Assembly (NCBI RefSeq): GCF_010726085.1
Contig: NZ_AP022560.1
Location: forward strand, 5,952,001-6,016,000
From: Mycolicibacterium moriokaense
GTDB lineage: Bacteria; Actinomycetota; Actinomycetes; Mycobacteriales; Mycobacteriaceae
Length of the DNA stretch: 64,000 nucleotides
Reading direction: 5' to 3'
In this document: piece by piece, positions 43,823-51,874 of the stretch
Position numbering within the stretch: position 1 is the first letter of the stretch
Layout: every line of letters begins with the position of its first letter
Made by a program: the position numbers and the translations under genes
The notes under the pieces: generated by a model
Databases searched by the model: none
What the model was told of the DNA's origin: nothing
The model's input: the letters and a program-made list of their open reading frames with translations, nothing else

Positions 43823-45910
43823 GTGAGTCGAGGCCTCGGAACAGCTGCGGGTTCGGCACTGACCGATTGGGAGCGAATTCTGGCGCCGCGCTCTGTTGCG
43901 CTGGTCGGTGCCTCCAGCCGGCAGGGCCACCCGATGGCCCGCCCGTTGACGTGGCTGCGCGATCGCGGTTTCACCGGACGCGTCATTCCAGTTAATCCGA
44001 AGCATACTGAGCTCGGGGGCCTGCCGTGTTATCCCGACCTCGCGAGCGTGCCCGGTCAGTTGGATCTTGTGTTGTCCCTCGTGCCAGCCGATCGCGCGGT
44101 CACGATCGTCGAAGAGGCGGGTGCAGTCGGCGCGGCCGCAGTCATCGTGTTCGCGTCCGGGTTCGCCGAAACCGGCCCCGAGGGCGTGACGCTTCAGGCG
44201 GAACTCGCTGCCGCCGCGCTTCGGACCGGGGTGAGGGTGCTCGGGCCCAACTGTCAGGGCATTTACCTGGCACGTAGCGGCCTGTTCGCCACCTTCACCG
44301 CTGCGGGTGAGCGCCCCCTCCTGGGCAGCAGCGGCATCGCCTACGTGGGTCAGAGCGGCGCCATCGGCGGAGCCGTCCTCGATGTCGCCGCCTCTCGCGG
44401 GCTGGACCTCACCGCCTGGGTCAGCACAGGCAACCAGGCAGACATCGACGTAACCGAGATCGGACGGGTACTCGTCAGTGAACCCGACGTACGAGTTCTG
44501 GCAATCTACGTCGAGGCGCTCCCCTCGCCCAGGGATTATGCCGCCCTCGCTGAAGAGGCGCGCGCATCAAACACTCCACTCATCGTCCTGCGTGCCGGTC
44601 AGAGCGAGAGCGGGCGCCGTGCTGCCCTCTCGCACACCGGCGCGATGCTCGACAACAACACCGCATTCGATCTCGTCTCGCGTCAGCACGGCGTCGTCGT
44701 CGTCAGTGACGTCGAGGAATTGCTCATGGCCGCAATGTTTCTCAGGTCATGCGCCAGGCCCGGAGGCAACCGCGTGGCGGTGGTCACCAGCTCCGGTGGC
44801 GCCGGAATCCTGGCGGTAGACCGCTGCGCGGACGTCGGGCTGGCCGTACCGGAGCTCGGCGCTGCGACCCGGGAGAAGCTCGCACGGATCGTGCCCGCCT
44901 TCGGCGCCGAGGGGAACCCCGTCGATGTCACCGCCCAGCTCTTCAACGACGGAGCCGGCGGCTTCGGAGAAGTGTGTGCGCTCGTGCGCGCGGACCCAGT
45001 GGTCGATGTGGTCCTGATACTGCTGACGATGCTCGTCGGTGACACCGCGCAGGCCCTGGCACGCGAACTCAGTCGGACCGTCACCGAGGCCTTCCCGGGA
45101 GCACCCCCGGTCGCGGTGGTGTGGATGGCGGGAGATGATGCGACCGCCGACGCACGGCGGGTGTTGTGGGATGCGGGCGTGCCCGTCTTCCCCTCGATCG
45201 CGCTGGCCACCCGTGTGCTCGCCGCAGCCACGCCGCGCCCTGTGCCACCGGCCGCGGTCGAGGTCGAGGTCTCGTCTGAACCATCGATCCACGACGGTTG
45301 GGACCTGCTGAAGGCACTCGGTGTCGCCCGGCCCGCCGCCGTTCTGATCGACGACCCCCGCGACGCCCCCGCGGCGGTGGCCGAGGTAGGGGGAACCGCC
45401 GTCCTCAAGGCGGTCGCGCCAGAACTGGAGCACAAGACCGAAGCGGGTGCCGTGCGACTAGGCGTGAGCGCCGCGAACGCGGAGACTGTCGCCGCACACC
45501 TGTCACGTACCGTGCCCGGTGCGCGTGCGGTCCTTGTCCAGCAACAGGTCGCCGCCGGAGTCGAACTCCTCGTCTCGGTCGACGGCGGGCGCGATGGGTG
45601 GCCACCCGTGCTCACAGTGGGTTGGGGTGGAACCCACACCGAGATACACCACGACATCGCCCACGCTCTGGCTCCGGTGACCTCGGCAACCGCGCGCGAA
45701 ATCCTCGGCTCCCTGCGCTGCTGGCCACTGCTGGTCGGCTACCGTGGCGCCGCACCCACCAACGTCGAAGCGGCGGTGGACGCGATCGTAAGGATCAGCC
45801 GGGCCGCCCTCATCCCGGGGATGCGCGAACTCGAGGTAAACCCGCTCGTCGTCGGCGAGACCGAAGCGGTGGCCGTCGACGTCCTGCTGGCTTGGGCCGA
45901 CCCGGCCTGA
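43823..45910 (+). CDS. ADP-forming acyl-CoA synthetase (acetate-CoA ligase family), fused subunits
   Basis: 695 residues from GTG 43823 after GAGGAGGTGG. The CoA-binding domain (APRSVALVGASSRQGHP, residues 20-115), succinyl-CoA-ligase-like domains with the phospho-His in ALSHTGAM (His271), and a C-terminal ATP-grasp domain (WDLLKALGVARPAAVLID to the end) form one chain. It makes an acyl-CoA from an acid, ATP and CoA with release of ADP and phosphate, via a phosphohistidine. Placed divergently from the regulator of the Atu-like operon, it likely activates that pathway's acid substrate. Confidence 0.92.
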   Translation: MSRGLGTAAGSALTDWERILAPRSVALVGASSRQGHPMARPLTWLRDRGFTGRVIPVNPKHTELGGLPCYPDLASVPGQLDLVLSLVPADRAVTIVEEAGAVGAAAVIVFASGFAETGPEGVTLQAELAAAALRTGVRVLGPNCQGIYLARSGLFATFTAAGERPLLGSSGIAYVGQSGAIGGAVLDVAASRGLDLTAWVSTGNQADIDVTEIGRVLVSEPDVRVLAIYVEALPSPRDYAALAEEARASNTPLIVLRAGQSESGRRAALSHTGAMLDNNTAFDLVSRQHGVVVVSDVEELLMAAMFLRSCARPGGNRVAVVTSSGGAGILAVDRCADVGLAVPELGAATREKLARIVPAFGAEGNPVDVTAQLFNDGAGGFGEVCALVRADPVVDVVLILLTMLVGDTAQALARELSRTVTEAFPGAPPVAVVWMAGDDATADARRVLWDAGVPVFPSIALATRVLAAATPRPVPPAAVEVEVSSEPSIHDGWDLLKALGVARPAAVLIDDPRDAPAAVAEVGGTAVLKAVAPELEHKTEAGAVRLGVSAANAETVAAHLSRTVPGARAVLVQQQVAAGVELLVSVDGGRDGWPPVLTVGWGGTHTEIHHDIAHALAPVTSATAREILGSLRCWPLLVGYRGAAPTNVEAAVDAIVRISRAALIPGMRELEVNPLVVGETEAVAVDVLLAWADPA

Positions 45911-45966
45911 CGGTAGGGGCTGGCCACTGAAGGCTTACCAGCCACGGCCTCTGCCAGACTGCTGCT

Positions 45967-46869
45967 ATGCCGACGACGACGTTCGAAACGCTGCTCTACA
46001 AGCCCGAGCCCCCGATCGCAACCATCACCCTGAACCGGCCCGAGCACCTCAACACGATCGTTCCGCCGATGCCCGACGAGATCGAGAAGGCGATCGGCCT
46101 CGCCGAACGCGACCCCGAGATCAAGGTGATCGTGCTGCGCGGCGCCGGGCGCGCGTTCTCCGGTGGCTACGACTTCGGCGGCGGCTTCACGCACTGGGGC
46201 GACGCGATGAACACCGACGGTCGCTGGGACCCGGGCAAGGACTTCGTGATGACGACGACGCGCGAAACGAGCCCCAACCAGAAGTTCATGGCGATCTGGC
46301 GGGCGTCGAAACCCGTCATCGCGCAGGTGCACGGCTGGTGTGTGGGCGGCGCCAGTGACTACGCGTTGTGTGCCGACATCATCATCGCCAGCGACGACGC
46401 CGTCATCGGCACCCCGTACGCCCGCATGTGGGGCGCCTACCTGACCGGTATGTGGATCTACCGGCTCAGCTTGGCGAAGGCGAAGTGGCATTCACTGACC
46501 GGGGAGCCGCTGACCGGAAAGGAAGCCGCCGCAGTCGAACTCATCAATGAGTCGGTGCCGTTCGAGAATCTCGAGGCGCGGGTCAAGGAGATCGCGCACA
46601 AGCTTGCCCGAATCCCGTTGTCGCAGTTGCAGGCTCAGAAGCTGATCGTCAACCAGACCTACGAGAACATGGGCCTGGCCTCGACCCAGACGCTCGGCTC
46701 CATCCTCGACGGCTTGATGCGCAACACCCCCGATGCGCTCGAATGGATCGAAACCGCTGCGTCCCAAGGGGTTCGGACGGCAATCGAACAGCGAGACGGC
46801 CCGTGGGGCGATTACAGCCAGGCACCGCCGGAGCGGCGACCCGACCCGAACCACATCATCGAGCCCTAA
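45967..46869 (+). CDS. Crotonase-family protein
   Basis: 300 residues, longer than typical hydratases because of an insertion (FTHWGDAMNTDGRWDPGKDF) after the oxyanion-hole region GRAFSGGYDFGG. By eye the two hydratase Glu positions are Asp (GASDYAL) and Tyr (GTPYARM). That argues against standard hydratase activity. The C-terminus is Pro/Arg/Asp rich. It follows the synthetase gene by 56 bases and may be cotranscribed with it. Its stop overlaps the convergent DUF2889 gene by 14 bases. Confidence 0.88.
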   Translation: MPTTTFETLLYKPEPPIATITLNRPEHLNTIVPPMPDEIEKAIGLAERDPEIKVIVLRGAGRAFSGGYDFGGGFTHWGDAMNTDGRWDPGKDFVMTTTRETSPNQKFMAIWRASKPVIAQVHGWCVGGASDYALCADIIIASDDAVIGTPYARMWGAYLTGMWIYRLSLAKAKWHSLTGEPLTGKEAAAVELINESVPFENLEARVKEIAHKLARIPLSQLQAQKLIVNQTYENMGLASTQTLGSILDGLMRNTPDALEWIETAASQGVRTAIEQRDGPWGDYSQAPPERRPDPNHIIEP

Positions 46870-47842
46870 CGCGCAGATCCAGCAGCGCATCGAGATCGGC
46901 GATTGCGCGCAGTGTGTCGTTGAGGTGCGTGCACGTGCTGGTGCCGACGAACTCGCTACGGATTCGCTCGCGCAGTTCTGACAGCGTCACGCCCTGCACC
47001 CGGGCGGCGCTGCCGATCGCACCGGGGCACTCCTGCCACGGCAGCACGCGCACGTGGGCGGTGACCGAGGCGATGGTGCGCGTCGACGTGTCCACCGTGC
47101 CCTCGACGGTGTACTCGTGCACGATCGTTTCCACACCCTCACCGTCGACGTGTGAATCGCGGAAATGCGCGTCGAAACCCACCGTCGCAGACGACACGTC
47201 GACCGGATGCAGATCCAGCCGTCGGTATCGCCGCATCCCGTGCGCGCGCAGCGGTTCGACGGGATGCCGCCCGTCGAGAGGTGGCGCCGTCGGCCCGTGC
47301 ACCGACGGAATGATGCCGACGCGACGCGCGTACCCGACGAGCGACGCCTCTGGGGCGAACCCGGCGCAGATACCCGCTATCCGGTCGACGGTTCCCTCAG
47401 GCAACTTCTCCTCGGTTCCCAGAATGATCGCCTGATGCTGCGTCGAGTAGCCGGACACCAGGGCCGCCCCGACCCAGTCGTCGAGCAGCAGATGCAGCAG
47501 GCTGGCGCGCTGGGCCTCCCCCGGCAGCAAGGTGTTCATCGACGAGCGGAACCCCGGGCCGACCCGACTCCCGCGCAGCGCCGCCAGCCGATCGTCGTGC
47601 GGCGTGCAATCGATGTCGTCGATCACGCGCTCGGACAGGTGCGCACGCACCCGGATCTCGCCGAGGACGTCGACGCCGTCCTGTCCGGCCACCACATCGC
47701 GCGCCCGCAGGTCGACATCGGAGTCGCCCGGTCCCGCGGGATGGGTGTCGATGGTGCTGGTGCGACGGAGCGTACCGATGGCCAGTCCCACCGGCGTCTG
47801 GACGGGCCGCTGCGGGCCCACGAAGTCCGAGACGAATGGCAT
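46856..47842 (-). CDS. DUF2889 family protein
   Basis: 328 residues from ATG 47842; the upstream part of the open frame lies in the next gene. The C-terminal half matches DUF2889 (VQGVTLSELRERIRSEFVGTSTCTHLNDTLRAIADL). No function is established for this family. It has no membrane segment or signal peptide and is rich in His and Arg. DUF2889 genes often lie among thioesterase- or acyl-CoA-related genes, as here. It may form a two-gene unit with the membrane protein upstream (19-base gap). Confidence 0.85.
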   Translation of the reverse strand: MPFVSDFVGPQRPVQTPVGLAIGTLRRTSTIDTHPAGPGDSDVDLRARDVVAGQDGVDVLGEIRVRAHLSERVIDDIDCTPHDDRLAALRGSRVGPGFRSSMNTLLPGEAQRASLLHLLLDDWVGAALVSGYSTQHQAIILGTEEKLPEGTVDRIAGICAGFAPEASLVGYARRVGIIPSVHGPTAPPLDGRHPVEPLRAHGMRRYRRLDLHPVDVSSATVGFDAHFRDSHVDGEGVETIVHEYTVEGTVDTSTRTIASVTAHVRVLPWQECPGAIGSAARVQGVTLSELRERIRSEFVGTSTCTHLNDTLRAIADLDALLDLRVRAR

Positions 47843-47861
47843 GGCAGAACGGTACCTGGGC

Positions 47862-48716
47862 CTACTCCCGCCGGCGCAGACCACCGAGCAGCGACACGGC
47901 AACGCCGAACACCACCAGCACACCGCCCGCGGCCAGCGTGAGGTTCAGCCACTGGTGCATGCTCGCCTCGGCCTGGGCGACCATCACCTCGGCGACGGAT
48001 CGGATATCACCCACGGTCTGGTTCAGGGCGGCGTCGACGTAGCGCCGCGACACCTCCAGTGCCGCCCATCCGCCGGCTCCTACGAGCAGTGCCGAAACAC
48101 CCAGCGCCGCAAGGGCTCTACCACGTGAGCGGGCCGATGCCAGCGTGAGCAGCGCCGAAACGCCCGCGAGTATGGTCGACCCGACACTGATCCACGGCCC
48201 CCACGTGGACACGGCCCGCAACTGACCGGGCCGCAACGCCGAGGACTCGGGCACCGTGAGCGGCACCGTCAGCGTCTGCGGAACATCCAGGTCGAGATCG
48301 CCGAGGGTCTGCTTGATCGAGGGATCGTTGAGCATCGGCGCGATGTCGACCAGCCAGCGGTCCCCCGAGCCGTCCTCGGGCTGAACCGAGTTCGTGAACA
48401 TCCAGCGATGGGCGATGCGATTGGCCTGCGCGAACTGGCCGGGGAATCCGTCGTTTTGCGTATAGGAGGTGACCACGCCGGACACCAGGTCGCGGTTGAG
48501 CGTGCCGTACCCGTTCTTCGCGGCGAAGGCGATGATCTGCGTCGTCAACTCGGTGGCCATCGCCCGCTGCAGTTTCGGATCGTGGGCCGCGGCGGCCGCC
48601 AGTGCGGCGTACCCGTCCTCGCTGACCACATTCCGTTGCGCCCACATCGTCGGGACCGCGACCGCGAGCAGAACGGTCGTGACAAGCCACAGGAACAAGG
48701 TCGCGACGAACCGCAC
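47862..48716 (-). CDS. Conserved membrane protein, unknown function
   Basis: 284 residues with an N-terminal helix (VATLFLWLVTTVLLAVAVPTMWA), a ~140-residue extracytoplasmic region, and three C-terminal helices near 175-200, 203-222 and 255-275. The external part includes VVSEDGYAALAAAAAHDPKLQRAMATELT and resembles a family of actinobacterial membrane proteins without known role. It ends LLGGLRRRE, a positive cytoplasmic tail. A 122-base gap without any gene follows at 48717-48838. Confidence 0.82.
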   Translation of the reverse strand: MRFVATLFLWLVTTVLLAVAVPTMWAQRNVVSEDGYAALAAAAAHDPKLQRAMATELTTQIIAFAAKNGYGTLNRDLVSGVVTSYTQNDGFPGQFAQANRIAHRWMFTNSVQPEDGSGDRWLVDIAPMLNDPSIKQTLGDLDLDVPQTLTVPLTVPESSALRPGQLRAVSTWGPWISVGSTILAGVSALLTLASARSRGRALAALGVSALLVGAGGWAALEVSRRYVDAALNQTVGDIRSVAEVMVAQAEASMHQWLNLTLAAGGVLVVFGVAVSLLGGLRRRE

Positions 48717-48838
48717 ACGTCCTCCTCAGCCAGACCGGGTGTCGCCGCCGCTGCGGCTCGTCCCCCACGAGTCGAACTTACTCAACGCACGTGAAGTGGC
48801 GTTCACGCGTGCAGCGTGAACGGTGAACGGGAGGCGGA

Positions 48839-50350
48839 CTACTTGGCGACCCGCCGCGGACGCAGCAGCGCCAGCTTGGTCATCATGTTGGTCGTCCGCT
48901 TCAGCGACTTAAGGGAGTTGTTGTAATAGTTGCCGCCGGCGCCGACGTTCGTCCGCGGCGTGACCACCGTCTCCTGCCTGCAGTACTTGCGCATGCCGTC
49001 GGCGCCACCAAAGCGGGCACCGATGCCCGACTCCTTCCAGCCACCCATCGGCGCCGTGATGCACATCAGGTTCGCCACCACGTCGTTGATGTTGACTGCG
49101 CCGGCATCCAGCTGCAGCGCAACGTCTTTCGCGCGTTTCACGTCGCGGGAGAACACCGATGCGCTCAACCCGTACGGGCTGTCGTTGGCCAGGCGGACCG
49201 CTTCGGCGACCGACGAGACCTTCATGATCGGTAGCGTCGGACCGAAGGTCTCCTCGGTCATGCAGCTCATCGAGTGGTTGACGTCGACGAGCACCGTCGG
49301 CGGGTAGAAATTGCCCTCGCCGCGCTCGCCGCCGGTCAGCGCCCGGGCGCCGGCGGCCAGCGCCTCGCGCACGTGCCGGTCGGTCACCTCGACCTGGGTC
49401 TGGTCGATCATCGATCCGAAGTGGCTGCCCTCGCCCGCACCGACCTTGAGCTTCTCGACGGCGGCGACCACCGCGGCCACGAACTGGTCATAGATGGGCT
49501 CGAGGACGTACACCCGCTCCACGGAGACACACATCTGGCCGGCGTTGAACATGCCGCCCCACACCGCGGCCTGCGCGGCGAGTTCGACGTCAGCGTCCTC
49601 CAACACGATCATTGGATCCTTGCCGCCGAGTTCGAGGCTGACCGGCGTGAGCCGGCGCGCGGCCCGCTCCATCACCTTGGCGCCGGTTCGGCTGGAGCCG
49701 GTGAAGTGGATGAAGTCGGAGTTGTCGATGATCGCCTCGGAGACCTCGCGCGCCCCCTGCGCGAGGGCCAACACCTCAGGCCCCCCGGAGTCATGCCAGC
49801 CGCGCAGCAGCAGCTCGGCCGTCAGCGGTGTGCGCTCGGACGGTTTGAGCAACACCGCACAGCCGGCGGCCAGCGCGCCGAGCGCGTCCATCATCGCGTT
49901 GGCGACCGGGAAGTTCCACGGCGCGATGATGCCCACGACCGGTCGCGGCCGATAGTTCACCTCGACCTTCTTGACCGCCATGAAAGGCAGTGCGGCAGGC
50001 CGGGTTTCGGGTGCCAGGGCCTTTTCCATCGTCTTGATGTAGTAGGAGGCGATCATGATGAGCATCGGCACTTCCTGCACGGCGTCGGTCGCCGACTTGC
50101 CGGTCTCCTTGATCAGCAGCTCTTCGATCTCGTCGCGGTGCTCACCCATCCACACCGCGAAGCGGGCCAGCACCTTGGCGCGGCCGGCGGCGCCGCGGGA
50201 CTCCCACTGAGCCTGCGCCGTGCGCAGTCCCGCGGCGATGCGCGGAATGTCGGCGGGGTCGGTCCATCGCACGGTGCCGGCCACGTCGCCGGTCGCGGGG
50301 TTGTGAACGGTCCTGGCGTCGGGCAGCTCGACATCCGGTGTTGCGGTCAT
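48839..50350 (-). CDS. Aldehyde dehydrogenase (succinate-semialdehyde dehydrogenase-like)
   Basis: 503 residues, full length for the family. NAD(P)-binding IIAPWNFPVANAMMDAL and FTGSSRTGAKV, general base Glu in LELGGKDPM, nucleophile Cys in GGMFNAGQMCVSVERV, and EETFGPTLPI. The C-terminal ~45 residues (LKSLKRTTNMMTKLALLRPRR) form a basic, partly amphipathic tail seen in some mycobacterial enzymes, possibly for membrane association. It oxidises an aldehyde to an acid with NAD(P)+. The substrate cannot be told from sequence. Confidence 0.92.
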   Translation of the reverse strand: MTATPDVELPDARTVHNPATGDVAGTVRWTDPADIPRIAAGLRTAQAQWESRGAAGRAKVLARFAVWMGEHRDEIEELLIKETGKSATDAVQEVPMLIMIASYYIKTMEKALAPETRPAALPFMAVKKVEVNYRPRPVVGIIAPWNFPVANAMMDALGALAAGCAVLLKPSERTPLTAELLLRGWHDSGGPEVLALAQGAREVSEAIIDNSDFIHFTGSSRTGAKVMERAARRLTPVSLELGGKDPMIVLEDADVELAAQAAVWGGMFNAGQMCVSVERVYVLEPIYDQFVAAVVAAVEKLKVGAGEGSHFGSMIDQTQVEVTDRHVREALAAGARALTGGERGEGNFYPPTVLVDVNHSMSCMTEETFGPTLPIMKVSSVAEAVRLANDSPYGLSASVFSRDVKRAKDVALQLDAGAVNINDVVANLMCITAPMGGWKESGIGARFGGADGMRKYCRQETVVTPRTNVGAGGNYYNNSLKSLKRTTNMMTKLALLRPRRVAK

Positions 50351-50377
50351 GGCCTTATGTTAGCCACCGAATGTGAT

Positions 50378-50932
50378 CTAGATCGCACTGGGGTTGACAG
50401 GTGTCAAGTCGCGGCGGGCGGCGTAAGCCGCAATGCACACGACCGACGACCCGAGCAGCAGCCCGCCGATGGTGTCGGTGAAGTAGTGAAATGTGGAACC
50501 CACCCCGACCATGGCCAGCGCGATGTAGGCGGCCGCGACGAGCACGCTCCACAGCGCGCCGCCCGCCACGATGACGACGAGTCCGATGACGACCGTCGTC
50601 ATCGTGATGTGCCCGCTGGGATATGCGAGGCCGCCGCCCTTGGTGCGTCCGAAGAACGGCTTGATCAGCTGCACGAGCAGATAGGCGGACGGCGGAAGCA
50701 CGATCCCGGCCGCCGCGAACCGCCACCACCGCCGATAGGCGGCGACGCCGACCACGATGCACCCGATCACGAGAAGCGACAGGGGGTAAGCGAAGTAGGC
50801 GAGCCACCGGACGGGCGTGTGGCGGAAGTGCAGGAACCAGTCGTCAAGCGGCGTGGCCCCGTGACCCACGACCAACCCGAGCAGGATCATCGCCGCCACC
50901 CCGATCGGCGGCCACCACTGACCGGGTTTCAC
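50378..50932 (-). CDS. PAP2-superfamily phosphatase-like membrane protein
   Basis: 184 residues with about five to six membrane helices. The PAP2 motifs are partly recognisable: KPFFGRTKGG, then YPSGHITMTT, then STFHYFTDTIGG. The third motif has Thr in place of the usual Arg (SRxxxxxHxxxD), so phosphatase activity is less certain. Such proteins dephosphorylate lipid phosphates such as undecaprenyl or phosphatidyl phosphates. Its start overlaps the DinB-like gene stop by four bases. Confidence 0.85.
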   Translation of the reverse strand: MKPGQWWPPIGVAAMILLGLVVGHGATPLDDWFLHFRHTPVRWLAYFAYPLSLLVIGCIVVGVAAYRRWWRFAAAGIVLPPSAYLLVQLIKPFFGRTKGGGLAYPSGHITMTTVVIGLVVIVAGGALWSVLVAAAYIALAMVGVGSTFHYFTDTIGGLLLGSSVVCIAAYAARRDLTPVNPSAI

Positions 50933-51444
50933 GCGATGCCGCGTATGTAGGCCGCCTGGCCCAAATGCTGTGCGCTGTCATCGAAGATGCTCACCAGCCG
51001 CACACCCGCCGTGACCGGCGGGTCCCAGCTGTCGTCGACGACGCGGTCGAGCTCCTCGGGTGTGACCGAGGCGATGTACTCGAGCGTCACCTTGTGCACG
51101 GCGTGGTAGTAGCCGGCGAGCAGATCCGCCGAGGCGCGCACGCGGGCGACCTCGTCGGGCCCGTCGCCGTAACCCATGGCGTGGCGCGGCAGGTCGAGGC
51201 CGAACCGGTCGACCCAGCCGTCGGTGAACCAGACCTGCTCGGTGCCTGCGATGTGGGCCAGTTGAAGGTCGTGTTGACGGGCGCTGTGCCAGATCAGCCA
51301 CGAGATGCTGTTGGCATTCGCGGTCGGCCGGAAGAACGCGACCTCGTCTGTCAACCCGTCGGTCAGGTCCTCCACGTGCTCGATCAGCCTGGTGAAGCAA
51401 TCCCGGAGCAGTGCGCGGACCGCCGCCGCATCAGAGGTAGCCAT
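50929..51444 (-). CDS. DinB/DUF664-like four-helix protein
   Basis: 171 residues. The DinB-like bundle is shown by IEHVEDLTDGLTDEVAFFRP, SISWLIWHSARQHDLQLAHIAG and DDSAQHLGQAAYIRG, where His54, His58 and His162 (approximate positions) would form the metal site. Several actinobacterial relatives are mycothiol-dependent transferases (family knowledge). A role in thiol transfer or detoxification is plausible here. Cotranscribed with the PAP2 gene. Confidence 0.85.
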   Translation of the reverse strand: MATSDAAAVRALLRDCFTRLIEHVEDLTDGLTDEVAFFRPTANANSISWLIWHSARQHDLQLAHIAGTEQVWFTDGWVDRFGLDLPRHAMGYGDGPDEVARVRASADLLAGYYHAVHKVTLEYIASVTPEELDRVVDDSWDPPVTAGVRLVSIFDDSAQHLGQAAYIRGIA

Positions 51445-51462
51445 TCCCCGACCGTACCCAGT

Positions 51463-51852
51463 TCAGCTCTCGGGGGCCGCGCCGTGGAAAACCGCCTCGA
51501 CGTTGTTGCCGTCCGGGTCGCGCACGAATGCGCCGTAGTAGCCGGGGTGATATTCCGGCCACAGCCGTGGCGGGTGCAGGGACTCGGCCCCCGCCTCGAT
51601 TGCGGCGTCGTAGAACGCCTGGACAGCGGCGGTGTCGGCGGCCTGGAACGCGAAGTGCACCTCACGGTTCGGCCCAGCCGCGTCGCCCGCGTTCATATCG
51701 GCGATCCAGAAATCGGGTTTGCCCTCTTTGCCGTAGCCGATAGCCACCTCGAAGTCCATTTGGCGGGTATATCCGAGCACCCCGAGCACCTTGTCGTAGA
51801 AGGCTTTGGATTCATCCCAGTTTGCACAGTTGATTCCGAAGTGGTCGATCAC
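51463..51852 (-). CDS. VOC-family (glyoxalase-like) protein
   Basis: 129 residues from GTG 51852, giving the normal family start VIDHFGINCANWDESKAFYDKVLGVLGY. Longer readings cross into the divergent amidohydrolase gene and are rejected. The C-terminus FVRDPDGNNVEAVFHG has the usual metal-ligand Glu. Only 22 bases separate the two divergent starts, so their promoters must overlap each other's coding sequence. Function unknown. Confidence 0.84.
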   Translation of the reverse strand: MIDHFGINCANWDESKAFYDKVLGVLGYTRQMDFEVAIGYGKEGKPDFWIADMNAGDAAGPNREVHFAFQAADTAAVQAFYDAAIEAGAESLHPPRLWPEYHPGYYGAFVRDPDGNNVEAVFHGAAPES

Positions 51853-51874
51853 TCGGACATCGTAGATTCGATAT

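Noticed and set aside
45911..45966. Terminator after the ADP-forming synthetase (GGCTGG...CCAGCC)
   Set aside because: Only a 6-base stem with a 14-base loop and no T-tract; too weak to call.
49274..50950. 558-codon plus-strand open frame opposite the aldehyde dehydrogenase and PAP2 genes
   Set aside because: It spans two clear genes in antisense and is dominated by His, Asp and Arg; no family likeness.
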